Assembly: GCA_002428405.1 (NCBI GenBank)
Contig: DIWD01000032.1
Location: 1-10,783 of the forward strand
Direction: 5' to 3'
Length of the DNA stretch: 10,783 nucleotides
From: a bacterium UBA6115
Lineage (GTDB): Bacteria; Bacillota_A; Clostridia; Christensenellales; Aristaeellaceae
This document shows, piece by piece, positions 1 through 6,203 of the stretch. The notes under the pieces are model-generated. The model did no database searches. It was not told where the DNA came from and was given only the letters and a program-made list of their open reading frames with translations. The position numbers and the translations under genes were made by a program. Position 1 is the first letter of the stretch. Each line of letters begins with the position of its first letter.

Positions 1-342
1 ACCGCGGAACTGGCGCGGCAGTACCGCTTCCTTTCCTCGCCCACCATCCGGGTCAACGGAAAGGATATCGGCGGGTCGGTGAAGGAGAACGACTGCGGCT
101 GCTGCAGTGAGATCAGCGGGACGGATGTGGACTGCAGGGTTTGGGAAGCCGAGGGAGAGACTTATGAGGTCCCGCCAAAGGAACTGCTGGCGGAGGAGAT
201 CCTGCGGGCCGTATTTGGCACGATGGAAGCCGGCTGCAACTGCGGCGCTTATGAAATGCCCGAGAACCTGGAAACATTCTATATCGGGAAAGGCCGCAGT
301 GGTTGTGACTGCGGGGAAGTCTGCCAGAAGGATCAACAATAA
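1..342 (+). CDS. DUF2703 domain protein, 5' end missing
   Basis: The reading frame is open from the left edge to TAA at 340-342, giving 113 residues; the start lies outside the window. The visible part contains SSPTIRVNGKDIGG followed by a cysteine-rich stretch (DCGCC, later CNCG and CDCGEVC). This layout matches DUF2703, a small thioredoxin-fold-like family of unknown function that I associate with arsenic gene clusters. The next gene starts 18 bases downstream, after a strong GGAGGAGG site, so it is the first visible gene of the ars operon. An internal GTG at 79 is not a credible start, because the conserved SSPTIRVNG stretch lies upstream of it. The cysteine clusters suggest thiol chemistry or As(III)/metal binding; that is inference. 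Family assignment is fairly sure, function is not. Confidence 0.75.
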   Translation, partial: TAELARQYRFLSSPTIRVNGKDIGGSVKENDCGCCSEISGTDVDCRVWEAEGETYEVPPKELLAEEILRAVFGTMEAGCNCGAYEMPENLETFYIGKGRSGCDCGEVCQKDQQ

Positions 343-360
343 ACGGAGGAGGAAACCGGT

Positions 361-714
361 ATGGCACTGTTTGGAAGGAAAAAGGAACAGCCCACGGCAT
401 CCTGCTGTGAGGGCTGCAACGGCTGCACCCCGCAGAACATGGAAAAGGCAGAGACCGCAAAAACCGAAGACCCGACCGTCAAGATCCTGGGCAGCGGCTG
501 CTCCAAGTGCAACGCGCTGGAAGCTTCGACCAGGGCCGCGCTGGAGCAGTTGAAGATGGATCCGACAATTGACCACGTGACCGACTTCGCGAAGATCGCG
601 GCCTATGGCGTGATGACGACCCCGGCCCTGGTCGTGGACGGGAAGGTCGTCTCATACGGCAAGGTGCTGAAAACGGACGAAGTGGTCAACCTGCTGAAGA
701 AAGTCAGGGGATAA
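361..714 (+). CDS. small thioredoxin/glutaredoxin-like disulfide protein
   Basis: A 117-residue protein with a thioredoxin-fold core at about residues 37-117. The redox site is GSGCSKC (C-x-x-C), and a TTPALVVDGKVVSYG segment supplies the cis-proline and following strand. This is typical of the small 'redox-active disulfide protein 2' type thioredoxins of archaea and anaerobes. An added N-terminal tail of about 35 residues carries its own cysteine cluster (CCEGCNGC), which the core family does not need and which could bind metal or As(III). There is no signal peptide, so it is cytoplasmic. GGAGGAGG at 345-352 is spaced 8 bases from the ATG. Within the operon it could recycle the disulfide left on ArsC or work with the ferredoxin next door; that partner role is inferred from position only. 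Confidence 0.85.
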   Translation: MALFGRKKEQPTASCCEGCNGCTPQNMEKAETAKTEDPTVKILGSGCSKCNALEASTRAALEQLKMDPTIDHVTDFAKIAAYGVMTTPALVVDGKVVSYGKVLKTDEVVNLLKKVRG

Positions 715-719
715 GGGCT

Positions 720-923
720 ATGATCGCGGTGATAGACAGACGGAAGTGCGCTTCCGACCAGCGGATCTGCAAACCCCTTCGGGAATGCCCGGCGGGAGCC
801 ATTTCCTGGGTGGAAGACGAGGATGAGCCGCTTGGGTCCCGGATGGAGATCGATCCGGTGAAATGTGACGGCTGCGGGATCTGTGTGCCGCTGTGCTGCG
901 GGGACTGCATTGAATTGAGGTGA
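720..923 (+). CDS. small 4Fe-4S ferredoxin-type protein
   Basis: A 67-residue protein starting at ATG 720, five bases after the thioredoxin stop. The C-terminal half has a clear cluster motif, C49-x2-C52-x2-C55-x3-C59, followed by C60 and C63. The N-terminal half has C10, C17 and C23-Pro, an irregular version of the second ferredoxin motif (C-x6-C-x5-C-P). The expected fourth ligand could come from C60 or C63. It probably holds one or two 4Fe-4S clusters and transfers electrons in the cytoplasm. It sits between the thioredoxin-like gene and acr3 and its stop lies just before the acr3 start, so it is translated with them. What it reduces is unknown; a role in arsenic redox chemistry is inference from context. 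Confidence 0.8.
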   Translation: MIAVIDRRKCASDQRICKPLRECPAGAISWVEDEDEPLGSRMEIDPVKCDGCGICVPLCCGDCIELR

Positions 924-928
924 CGATG

Positions 929-1999
929 ATGGAAAAAAAGCAATCGGGCATCGGTTTCTTTGAGAAATACCTGACCCTCTGGGTGCTGCTGTGCATGGGG
1001 CTGGGCATCCTCATTGGCCAGTACCTGCCGGGCATCCCGGCCTTCCTGGGGCGCTTTGAGTACGCGAGGGTCTCCATTCCCATCGCCATCCTCATCTGGC
1101 TGATGATCTACCCCATGATGCTCAAGGTGGACTTTAAGAGCATCCGGGACGTCGGGAAGAATCCCAAAGGCCTGTACGTGACCTGGGTGACCAACTGGCT
1201 CATCAAGCCCTTCACGATGTTTGGCATCGCGTGGTTCTTCTTCTATGTCGTGTTCAAGGCGCTGATCCCCGCGGACCTGGCCAAAAGCTACCTGGCCGGG
1301 GCCATCCTGCTGGGCGCGGCGCCTTGCACGGCGATGGTGTTCGTGTGGAGCCACCTGACAAAGGGCAACCCCGCCTATACCGTGGTGCAGGTCGCGACCA
1401 ATGACCTCATCATCCTTGTCGCATTTACCCCCATCGTGGCCTTCCTGCTGGGCGTGGGCGGTGTGCAGATCCCCTGGGATACGCTCATCATCTCTGTCGT
1501 CCTGTTTGTCGTCATTCCGCTCACCGCCGGCATCCTTACCCGGACACAGCTGATCAGGCGCAGGGGAGAATCCTACTTCAAGGATGTGTTCCTGCCCAAG
1601 TGGAACAACATCACGGTCGCGGGCCTGCTGCTGACCCTGGTCATCATCTTCTCCTTCCAGGGCAAGGTCATCCTTCAGAATCCTCTGCACATCCTGCTCA
1701 TCGCCGTTCCGCTGACCCTCCAGACTTTCCTGATCTTCTTCATCGCCTATTTCGCCAGCAAGGCGCTCAAACTGCCTTACGACATTGCCGCGCCCGCGGG
1801 TATGATCGGGGCGTCCAACTTTTTTGAGCTGGCGGTGGCGGTGGCCATTTCACTCTTTGGCGCGCAGAGCCCGGTCGCCCTGGCGACCATCGTGGGCGTG
1901 CTGGTGGAGGTGCCGGTCATGCTCACGCTGGTCAAGATCGCCAAGCGGACAAAAGGATGGTTTGAAAAAGATGGCCTATCAGATCAGAAATCTGAATGA
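929..1999 (+). CDS. acr3: Acr3-family arsenite efflux permease
   Basis: A membrane protein of about 356 residues with the succession of hydrophobic segments expected for the ten-helix Acr3 (BART superfamily) arsenite exporters. The diagnostic block GAAPCTAMVFVWSHL is present. Its cysteine (residue 133 from this start) corresponds to the essential Acr3 cysteine, and SNFFELAVAVA carries the conserved glutamate (residue 300). It expels As(III) from the cell using the membrane potential. GTG 920, ATG 926 and ATG 929 are all possible starts. ATG 929 is chosen because GAGG at 917-920 then has the usual 8-base spacing. The upstream ferredoxin stop (921-923) and the downstream overlap of 29 bases with the acetyltransferase point to coupled translation. 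Family assignment is secure. Confidence 0.95.
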   Translation: MEKKQSGIGFFEKYLTLWVLLCMGLGILIGQYLPGIPAFLGRFEYARVSIPIAILIWLMIYPMMLKVDFKSIRDVGKNPKGLYVTWVTNWLIKPFTMFGIAWFFFYVVFKALIPADLAKSYLAGAILLGAAPCTAMVFVWSHLTKGNPAYTVVQVATNDLIILVAFTPIVAFLLGVGGVQIPWDTLIISVVLFVVIPLTAGILTRTQLIRRRGESYFKDVFLPKWNNITVAGLLLTLVIIFSFQGKVILQNPLHILLIAVPLTLQTFLIFFIAYFASKALKLPYDIAAPAGMIGASNFFELAVAVAISLFGAQSPVALATIVGVLVEVPVMLTLVKIAKRTKGWFEKDGLSDQKSE

Positions 2000-2468
2000 A
2001 GCCGACTGGCCGGAGGTGAGCCTGATTTATCTTCAGGGGATGGACACCGGCCTGGCGACGTTTGAGACGTGCTGCCCTGAATTTTCCCAATGGGACGCCG
2101 CCCATCTGAAGGCGTGCCGGCTGGCCGCAACACAGGAGGGTAAGGTGATCGGCTGGGCGGCCCTCACGCCGGTCTCAGGCCGCTGCGTCTACGCGGGCGT
2201 GGCGGAAGTCAGCGTCTATGTTGCCCGGGATCACTGGGGGAAAGGGGCCGGCAAGGCGCTGCTTCTGGAGCTGATCCGATGTTCGGAAGAAAACGGTTTC
2301 TGGACCCTGCAGTCCGGCATCCTCCAGGAGAACACCGCCAGCATCCGGCTGCACGAGCGCTGCGGGTTCCGCATGGTGGGTTATCGGGAAAGGATCGGCC
2401 GGGACCGCCTTGGGCAATGGCGAAACACTGTCCTGATGGAAAGGCGCAGCGCAAGCGCCCATTTTTAA
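1971..2468 (+). CDS. arsN1: ArsN1/PAT-type GNAT N-acetyltransferase, probable arsinothricin resistance
   Basis: A 165-residue GNAT acetyltransferase. It shows the pattern of the phosphinothricin acetyltransferase (PAT/Bar) group: TFET near residue 30, VYAGVAEVSVYV with the conserved Glu79, the acetyl-CoA loop RDHWGKGAGKAL (86-97), then ENTASIRLHERCGF and VG..ER...G.W near the C terminus. Arsenic-operon members of this group are known as ArsN1 and acetylate the amino group of arsinothricin, an organoarsenical antibiotic. Being embedded between acr3 and arsC favours that substrate over phosphinothricin. The ATG at 1971 lies inside the 3' end of acr3 (29-base overlap), implying translational coupling. 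The GNAT/PAT fold is certain; the exact substrate is inferred from context. Confidence 0.85.
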   Translation: MAYQIRNLNEADWPEVSLIYLQGMDTGLATFETCCPEFSQWDAAHLKACRLAATQEGKVIGWAALTPVSGRCVYAGVAEVSVYVARDHWGKGAGKALLLELIRCSEENGFWTLQSGILQENTASIRLHERCGFRMVGYRERIGRDRLGQWRNTVLMERRSASAHF

Positions 2469-2507
2469 GGACTGACTGTACATGAAACATTGGAAAGGAA
2501 TCATCCG

Positions 2508-2909
2508 ATGAAAAAAGTCGCGTTCATCTGTGTTCACAATTCCTGCCGCAGCCAGATGGCCGAAGCGCTTGGGAAACACCTCGCTTCCGACGTTTTTGAG
2601 AGCTTTTCCGCGGGGACGGAGACCAGGCCGCGGATCAATCCGGACGCGGTGCGGATCATGAAGCGGCTCTACGGCATCGACATGGAAAAGACCCAGCGTT
2701 CCAAACGCATAGAGGAACTGCCGCCGGTTGACGGCGTCATCACCATGGGCTGCAACGTAAAGTGCCCCTACCTGCCCTCCTTGTTCCGGGAGGACTGGGG
2801 CCTGGATGACCCGACCGGAAAAAGCGATGAGGAGTTCATCCGGACCGCGAGGGAAATTGAGAAGAGGATTCTGGACCTGAAGGACCGGCTGAAGGCGGAA
2901 GCGCTGTAA
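2508..2909 (+). CDS. arsC: arsenate reductase, LMW protein-tyrosine-phosphatase type
   Basis: A 133-residue protein with the N-terminal phosphatase loop CVHNSCRSQMAE (C8-x5-R14). Its catalytic cysteine attacks arsenate. A second cysteine pair occurs in MGCNVKCPYLP (C82, C86), and D100-D101-Pro in the DWGLDDPTG loop supplies the general acid. This is the thioredoxin-coupled ArsC class, which passes the disulfide from C8 to the C82/C86 pair and on to a thiol partner, releasing As(III) for Acr3. The C-x3-C spacing differs from the Staphylococcus type and resembles sequences of anaerobes. ATG 2508 is chosen because an AAAGGA site lies 8 bases upstream; a TTG at 2490 in the same frame is less likely. 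It is the last gene of the operon, 39 bases after the acetyltransferase. Confidence 0.93.
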   Translation: MKKVAFICVHNSCRSQMAEALGKHLASDVFESFSAGTETRPRINPDAVRIMKRLYGIDMEKTQRSKRIEELPPVDGVITMGCNVKCPYLPSLFREDWGLDDPTGKSDEEFIRTAREIEKRILDLKDRLKAEAL

Positions 2910-2930
2910 CCGAGAACAAAAGGGACATCA

Positions 2931-2963
2931 GACTGCTTGGTTCACTGAAGAAGCGGTCGTTTT
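2931..2963 (+). terminator. probable terminator of the ars operon
   Basis: GACTGCTT (2931-2938) pairs with AAGCGGTC (2951-2958), eight pairs including one G-U, followed at once by GTTTT. It sits 21 bases after the arsC stop. The T-run is short, so termination may be partial. Confidence 0.4.
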
Positions 2964-3008
2964 GCAGCAGCCTGACGTCTCCTGTATCCTCCCCCTGAAG
3001 CGAATGAT

Positions 3009-3037
3009 TTGAACATGTTGTCAGAAATGCATATAAT
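3009..3037 (+). promoter_or_regulatory. sigma-A-type promoter of the MBL-fold gene
   Basis: TTGAAC (3009-3014), a 17-base spacer and a perfect TATAAT (3032-3037). A start site seven bases after the -10 box falls on 3044, which is the A of the next gene's ATG, so the transcript would have almost no leader. No GGAGG-like site lies between the -10 box and the ATG. Confidence 0.7.
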
Positions 3038-3043
3038 AAAAAC

Positions 3044-3922
3044 ATGAAAAGAATCCAACAGGCCGCTCTTTTTATTTTCATCCTGCTTGCCATTGTCTTT
3101 GTCAGGCCGTTGTCCCTTGCGGATCAAACCGCAAAGGGATTTGAGATCCATTTCCTGGATGTCGGACAGGCGGATTCCGCGATCATCATCTGCGACGGCA
3201 AGGTGCTGATGATCGACGGCGGGAATACCGAGGACAGCGGCCTGGTTTTCTCATACCTGAAAGACACGCTCAATGTTTCCCACATTGACATGATGGTGAG
3301 CACACATCCTCACGAGGACCATGTCGGAGGTTTATCCGGCGCGCTGAGCGCGTGTTCAGTCGGAGAGGTTTTCTCGCCCGTGCTGGAATATGATTCAAAG
3401 CCGTTCAATGATTTCCTCAGACAGGTCGAAAAGCAGGGGATATCATTGCGTGTGCCAAAGGCGGGTGATACCTTTCCTTTGGGCTCCGCGGCAATGCAGT
3501 TCCTTACGCCGCTTCGTACAGACTATCCCATGGAAAACGACCGCTCGCTTGTCGTGCGGGTTACCTATGGTAAAACGTCTTTCCTGTTCATGGGTGACGC
3601 GGAACTGAGCGCTGAAAATGATATCGTGAAGGCGGGCCGTGATCTTCTCTATGAGCTTCAGTCCGATTTGATCAAGGTTGGCCATCATGGCTGGGATACC
3701 TCCACGACGCTTGCTCTCCTGCAGGCGGTAAAGCCCCAATACGCGGTCATATCAATCGGAGAGAAAAACAGTTTCTATCATCCATTTCTGGACGTGCTCG
3801 ACCGGCTCAAGGCGGCAAAAGCAAGGATCTACAGAACGGACAGGGATGGACACATCGTCTGTTTCAGCGACGGGGAGACGATTACCTTTAAAAAGGAAAA
3901 GAAAGATCCAAATCTTTTCTGA
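3044..3922 (+). CDS. exported ComEC/Rec2-like metallo-beta-lactamase-fold hydrolase
   Basis: A 292-residue protein. Residues 1-27 form a signal peptide or N-terminal membrane anchor (KR followed by a long hydrophobic run). The rest is a metallo-beta-lactamase fold: FLDVGQADSAII (37-48), the metal site THPHEDHVGG (H88, H90, D92, H93), FLFMGDAE with D185, VGHHGWDTS with H214/H215, and H246. The LDVGQAD start and GHHG block are those of the C-terminal domain of the DNA-uptake protein ComEC. The transmembrane competence channel is absent, so this is a stand-alone secreted or anchored hydrolase, perhaps a nuclease or phosphodiesterase. It is transcribed alone. The ATG at 3044 lacks a ribosome site, consistent with a leaderless message; no better in-frame start precedes the conserved domain. 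Confidence 0.88.
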   Translation: MKRIQQAALFIFILLAIVFVRPLSLADQTAKGFEIHFLDVGQADSAIIICDGKVLMIDGGNTEDSGLVFSYLKDTLNVSHIDMMVSTHPHEDHVGGLSGALSACSVGEVFSPVLEYDSKPFNDFLRQVEKQGISLRVPKAGDTFPLGSAAMQFLTPLRTDYPMENDRSLVVRVTYGKTSFLFMGDAELSAENDIVKAGRDLLYELQSDLIKVGHHGWDTSTTLALLQAVKPQYAVISIGEKNSFYHPFLDVLDRLKAAKARIYRTDRDGHIVCFSDGETITFKKEKKDPNLF

Positions 3923-3988
3923 TGTCAAAAGGCTGAGCCCACATATTCCGGTCCTGTTGATGCAGGTCAGCGGTGTTGGACGCTGTAT

Positions 3989-4021
3989 GCCGCGTCAGGC
4001 TGTCCGGCTGACGGGAGCGGC
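3989..4021. other. hairpin in the spacer after the MBL-fold gene
   Basis: GCCGCGTCAG (3989-3998) pairs with CTGAC (4008-4012) and, across a GGGA bulge, GCGGC (4017-4021). No T-run follows, so it is not a simple terminator. It belongs to the hairpin-rich spacer 3923-4439, in which I see no ordinary-sized gene. Confidence 0.4.
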
Positions 4022-4058
4022 GGATAGAACGCAGGAAGGGCCCTCCGCGCATGAATAT

Positions 4059-4097
4059 AAGCCCCTGTGTTCCCGATGCGGACGGGCTTGCGTTTTT
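4059..4097 (+). terminator. possible terminator after the MBL-fold gene
   Basis: AAGCCC (4059-4064) pairs with GGGCTT (4084-4089). A small inner stem, TCC/GGA, shortens the loop, and GCGTTTTT follows. It is about 140 bases beyond the stop codon at 3922. The stem is short, so confidence is modest. Confidence 0.35.
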
Positions 4098-4116
4098 ACC
4101 TGCTTTTTAATAATAT
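4088..4116 (+). promoter_or_regulatory. possible promoter ahead of the structured spacer
   Basis: TTGCGT (4088-4093), a 17-base spacer and TAATAT (4111-4116). The -35 box is poor (3 of 6) and the -10 box fair (4 of 6). A start near 4123 would give an RNA covering the ribosome-site-led mini-ORF and the chain of hairpins that follow. Confidence 0.3.
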
Positions 4117-4138
4117 GTTTGATTGGGGGAGGAAAGGA

Positions 4139-4207
4139 ATGCGCAGAAAGCGCGCGAAAGGCGCGCGGCTCAGGTTGGGCCCAGACGCGGGCCCTGAGGT
4201 TTTATAG
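4139..4207 (+). CDS. possible 22-residue arginine-rich peptide
   Basis: ATG 4139 follows GGGGGAGG (4125-4132) at a 6-base spacing, one of the best ribosome sites in the window. The frame ends at TAG 4205-4207 after 22 codons. The peptide begins MRRKRAKGARLR and has seven Arg/Lys residues. It lies across the first hairpins of the structured region, so ribosomes on it would melt those stems, as in a leader peptide. There is no homology argument; the hairpin-forming GC palindromes alone could produce such a sequence. It may equally be a chance ORF. Confidence 0.25.
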   Translation: MRRKRAKGARLRLGPDAGPEVL

Positions 4208-4266
4208 CGCGGGGAGGGTTCCCCGTGGGTCTCGCGGAGTTCGCTCCGCCCGCACTTGTATAAAAC
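4151..4266 (+). ncRNA. candidate structured RNA or hairpin repeat element
   Basis: Several stems abut almost without gaps. CGCGC-GAAAG-GCGCG occupies 4151-4165. CTCAGG..GCCC pairs with GGGC.CCTGAG at 4169-4198 (ten pairs with a TTGG bulge). An outer stem GTTTTATA (4199-4206) with TATAAAAC (4259-4266) encloses CGGGG/CCCCG (4210-4225) and GCGGAG-TTCG-CTCCGC (4234-4249), the latter closed by a stable UUCG tetraloop. The last part therefore folds as a three-way junction. I do not recognise a known RNA family. It could be a small RNA, a 5' leader of the peptidase gene at 4440, or a dispersed palindromic element. The strand is chosen only because the candidate promoter and neighbouring genes are on +. 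Confidence 0.4.
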
Positions 4267-4337
4267 GACATGAGAGTAGTAAAAGAGGACGCTCCCTTGG
4301 AGGACAGGTCGCTATATAGACTCGTTCGTCCGGATAG

Positions 4338-4366
4338 TTGATATAAAAGGCTTCAAGTCATAATAA
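4338..4366 (+). promoter_or_regulatory. possible promoter of the C39-like peptidase gene
   Basis: TTGATA (4338-4343) matches the -35 consensus in five of six positions and is followed after 17 bases by TAATAA (4361-4366), a poor -10 box. CATAAT (4359-4364) is an alternative -10 with a 15-base spacer. The gene's own ribosome site AAAGGA lies just before ATG 4440. Confidence 0.3.
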
Positions 4367-4439
4367 ACTCAATCGAAGGCGTGAAAAGTTCAAACGTACA
4401 GGTGCAATTGGTTATTTTGTCATTCTGAAAGGAAAAGAA

Positions 4440-5213
4440 ATGAAACGACTGATTGCTCTCAGCATGGTTTTCGCCCTGTTCATCGGCGTTGTGTTTGCCG
4501 AAGCCGCCCCTGTCATCCAGCTGTATGAGCAGCTGGATGAGATGAAGATCCCCTACACCGTGGACCTCAGCCCGGAAGACGGCGCGGACAGCGTCGAGCG
4601 CCTGGGCGACCACCCCGGCAGCCCCTATTTCAACCGCCTGGACGTCTATAACATGAAAGACACCGACACCCTGACCATCCTGGAAAACTTTCAGACCCAG
4701 CAGCAGACCTCCGAATGGAGCTGCGGCGTGTCCAGCGCCCTGATGGTGATCAACTGGTACGGCAGGCTGGGCGAACACAATGAGGAGACCCTGGCCCTCT
4801 TCCGCAGCAACGGGCTGGAACCCGCGGCTACTTCCCTTCGCCAGGCCATCCAGGTATTCGAGGGCGTGGGCGGTTTTGACCTGTTCACCACCTTTGACGC
4901 GGGGGAGGACGTATACGACATCTTCACCCTTGATTACATCCAGGCGACCCTGAAGGAAGGCAAGCCCATCATGATCGGCTGGAACGACTGGGGCGGGCAC
5001 TGGCAGGTGATCATCGGCTACGATACCATGGGAACCGAAACGGAACAGGACGACGTCATCATCGTGGCCGATTCCTATGACACCACCGACCACAATCAGG
5101 ACGGCTACGGTGTCTACCCCGCCGAGCGCTTCATCTACAACTTCACCTTCTACGATTTCTTCCCGGAGGAAGAGCTCAACGACATGTGCTTTATCGTGGC
5201 GGCGCCCCGGTAA
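4440..5213 (+). CDS. secreted C39-like papain-fold cysteine peptidase
   Basis: A 257-residue protein. It begins with a signal peptide (MKRLIALSMVFALFIGVVFA, cleavage probably near residue 20-23). The mature part carries a C39-like peptidase domain: a QTQQQTSEWSCGVSSALMV segment with the oxyanion Gln and nucleophile C95, GGHWQVIIGYD with H187, and VADSYDTTDHNQDGYG with D211 as the third residue of the triad. A DHNQDGYG stretch follows, typical of exported bacterial C39-like proteins with unknown substrates. There is no ABC transporter or bacteriocin gene beside it, so it is unlikely to be a bacteriocin leader peptidase; cell-wall or nutrient protein processing is more likely. AAAGGA precedes the ATG by seven bases, and a strong terminator follows. 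It appears to be a single-gene unit. Confidence 0.88.
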   Translation: MKRLIALSMVFALFIGVVFAEAAPVIQLYEQLDEMKIPYTVDLSPEDGADSVERLGDHPGSPYFNRLDVYNMKDTDTLTILENFQTQQQTSEWSCGVSSALMVINWYGRLGEHNEETLALFRSNGLEPAATSLRQAIQVFEGVGGFDLFTTFDAGEDVYDIFTLDYIQATLKEGKPIMIGWNDWGGHWQVIIGYDTMGTETEQDDVIIVADSYDTTDHNQDGYGVYPAERFIYNFTFYDFFPEEELNDMCFIVAAPR

Positions 5214-5241
5214 GGGATCTGTTTTAAAACCCCCTCCTCTA

Positions 5242-5283
5242 AAAACCGCCGTTCCCGGATCTGCGCCCGAGAACGGCGGTTTT
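5242..5283. terminator. strong, probably bidirectional terminator
   Basis: AAAACCGCCGTTC (5242-5254) pairs perfectly over 13 bases with GAACGGCGGTTTT (5271-5283). The arms end in T-runs on both strands. It sits 28 bases after the peptidase stop and between two convergent genes, so it can stop transcription from either side. Confidence 0.85.
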
Positions 5284-5425
5284 CTGTTTGCGGGGACGAT
5301 GCCGCAGGATACCGTGCCGGCAAGAGGAGGAAAGAAAAGCCGCTGTCCCCGGCCTTCCCATCGCCATCCCGGGCAAGGCCGCCAGCGCGGGAAAAAAGGA
5401 GGATACGCCCTCTGTGTTCTGCGGA

Positions 5426-5932
5426 TTATTCCACGGGGAGTTTCGGCACCTCAACATTCAGGAATTTCGCCAGGGCATCCACCGCGAGCTGATGGTCCTG
5501 GACATCGCTCAGGCCGGAGACCGTAATGGTTCCGACGACCCCAAGGTTCTTCAGCCGCAGGGGGAAGCATCCGCCGCAGAACACAACGTCTGACGCGGAA
5601 AAGCCATGATCCTCCGGCCGGTTCCCGCCGGTCAGGGCTTCCAGTTTGAGGCGCAGGGAGCTTTTCCAGCACTCCAGCGTGCCCTTCTCCTTGCGCTTGA
5701 TCCAGCGGCTGAAGTTGGGTTTGGGCTGCCCCAGGCCGCAGTGGAACACCGGCGCGCCCAGAAGGCTGATGTGCAAGGCTATATCAGCGCCGATCCCAAG
5801 GCCCATCCCGCGCAGGATCTGGCCGAGCTGCCAGGCATCCGCGGCATCGATATGATCCAGCTGCAGGGATTCTTCCTGCCTGATGACGATATCCAGGAGC
5901 TTCATATTCTGTTTCCCGGTCGCTTCCTCCAT
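5426..5932 (-). CDS. UPF0303 / heme-degrading-domain (HbpS/GlcG-like) protein
   Basis: A 168-residue protein of the UPF0303 group within the heme-degrading (GlcG/HbpS, DUF336) fold. Visible family features are the N-terminal HIDAADAWQLGQ helix, ADIALHI, the NFSRWIKRKE block, FSASDVVFCGGCFPLR with its Cys-Gly-Gly-Cys, and the C-terminal VVGTITVSGL followed by DHQLAVDALAKFL. Length matches full-length members. Relatives bind heme or act as small-molecule or chaperone-like proteins; the biochemical role here is not known. The ATG at 5932 is preceded by AAGGAGG at a 5-base spacing, which settles the start over the internal Met10. It is transcribed alone from the promoter at 5984-6012 and points towards the peptidase gene, with which it shares the terminator region. 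There is no signal peptide, so it is cytoplasmic. Confidence 0.85.
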   Translation of the reverse strand: MEEATGKQNMKLLDIVIRQEESLQLDHIDAADAWQLGQILRGMGLGIGADIALHISLLGAPVFHCGLGQPKPNFSRWIKRKEKGTLECWKSSLRLKLEALTGGNRPEDHGFSASDVVFCGGCFPLRLKNLGVVGTITVSGLSDVQDHQLAVDALAKFLNVEVPKLPVE

Positions 5933-5983
5933 GGGGGCCTCCTTCTGTTTCCGAGATATGGGATTTTATTGACTGTTGGATGC

Positions 5984-6012
5984 ATCATACCGAAAATCGC
6001 AAAACGGCACAA
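5984..6012 (-). promoter_or_regulatory. probable promoter of the UPF0303 gene
   Basis: On the minus strand TTGTGC (6012-6007), a 17-base spacer and TATGAT (5989-5984). The -10 box is good and the -35 weak. The start site would be near 5977, leaving a leader of about 45 bases. Confidence 0.45.
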
Positions 6013-6042
6013 GCGGGCGGGCAGGAATCCCCGGACGGGAGA

Positions 6043-6166
6043 ATAGGGGGGACGTATCTCTTTGTTCCCCTCAACCAGATCGTCTGCCTTTCGGGAACCG
6101 GCATGGCGCTGGTGATAAAAAAGCGGTTGGAACATGAAAACAAAGAGATACGTCCCCTATGTTCCC
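6043..6166. repeat. REPIN-like pair of inverted REP-type sequences
   Basis: The sequence GGACGTATCTCTTTGTT appears on + at 6050-6066 (preceded by ATAGGGGG) and in inverse at 6139-6160, giving about 22 paired bases around a 72-base middle. This is the shape of a REPIN, two inverted REP sequences moved by RAYT transposases. The middle part read on + gives LNQIVCLSGTGMALVIKKRL, which could be the decayed C-terminal end of such a transposase, but this is a weak impression. The inner arm (6134-6166) is also the left end of the AT-rich island. Confidence 0.55.
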
Positions 6167-6203
6167 AAACTAAAATAACTGATGCCCTTTTATATAATTA
6201 TCT

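Noticed and set aside
1..342. ArsR operator or ars promoter
   Set aside because: The operon's start is cut off by the left edge; no regulatory site can be seen in the window.
704..1690. Long minus-strand open frame of about 328 codons
   Set aside because: It is antisense to acr3, is full of His/Asp/Gln/Gly runs expected from reading a GC-rich membrane-protein gene backwards, and has no family features.
4353..5093. Minus-strand open frame of 246 codons
   Set aside because: It is antisense to the C39-like peptidase gene, which has a signal peptide, an intact triad, a ribosome site and a terminator on the + strand.
5389..5412. Minus-strand hairpin GAGG/CCTC followed by a T-run, as a terminator of the UPF0303 gene
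   Set aside because: The stem is only four pairs; the 13-pair terminator at 5242-5283 can serve this gene instead.
5606..6046. Plus-strand open frame of 146 codons
   Set aside because: It is antisense to the UPF0303 gene, whose start is fixed by AAGGAGG and whose sequence matches a known family.
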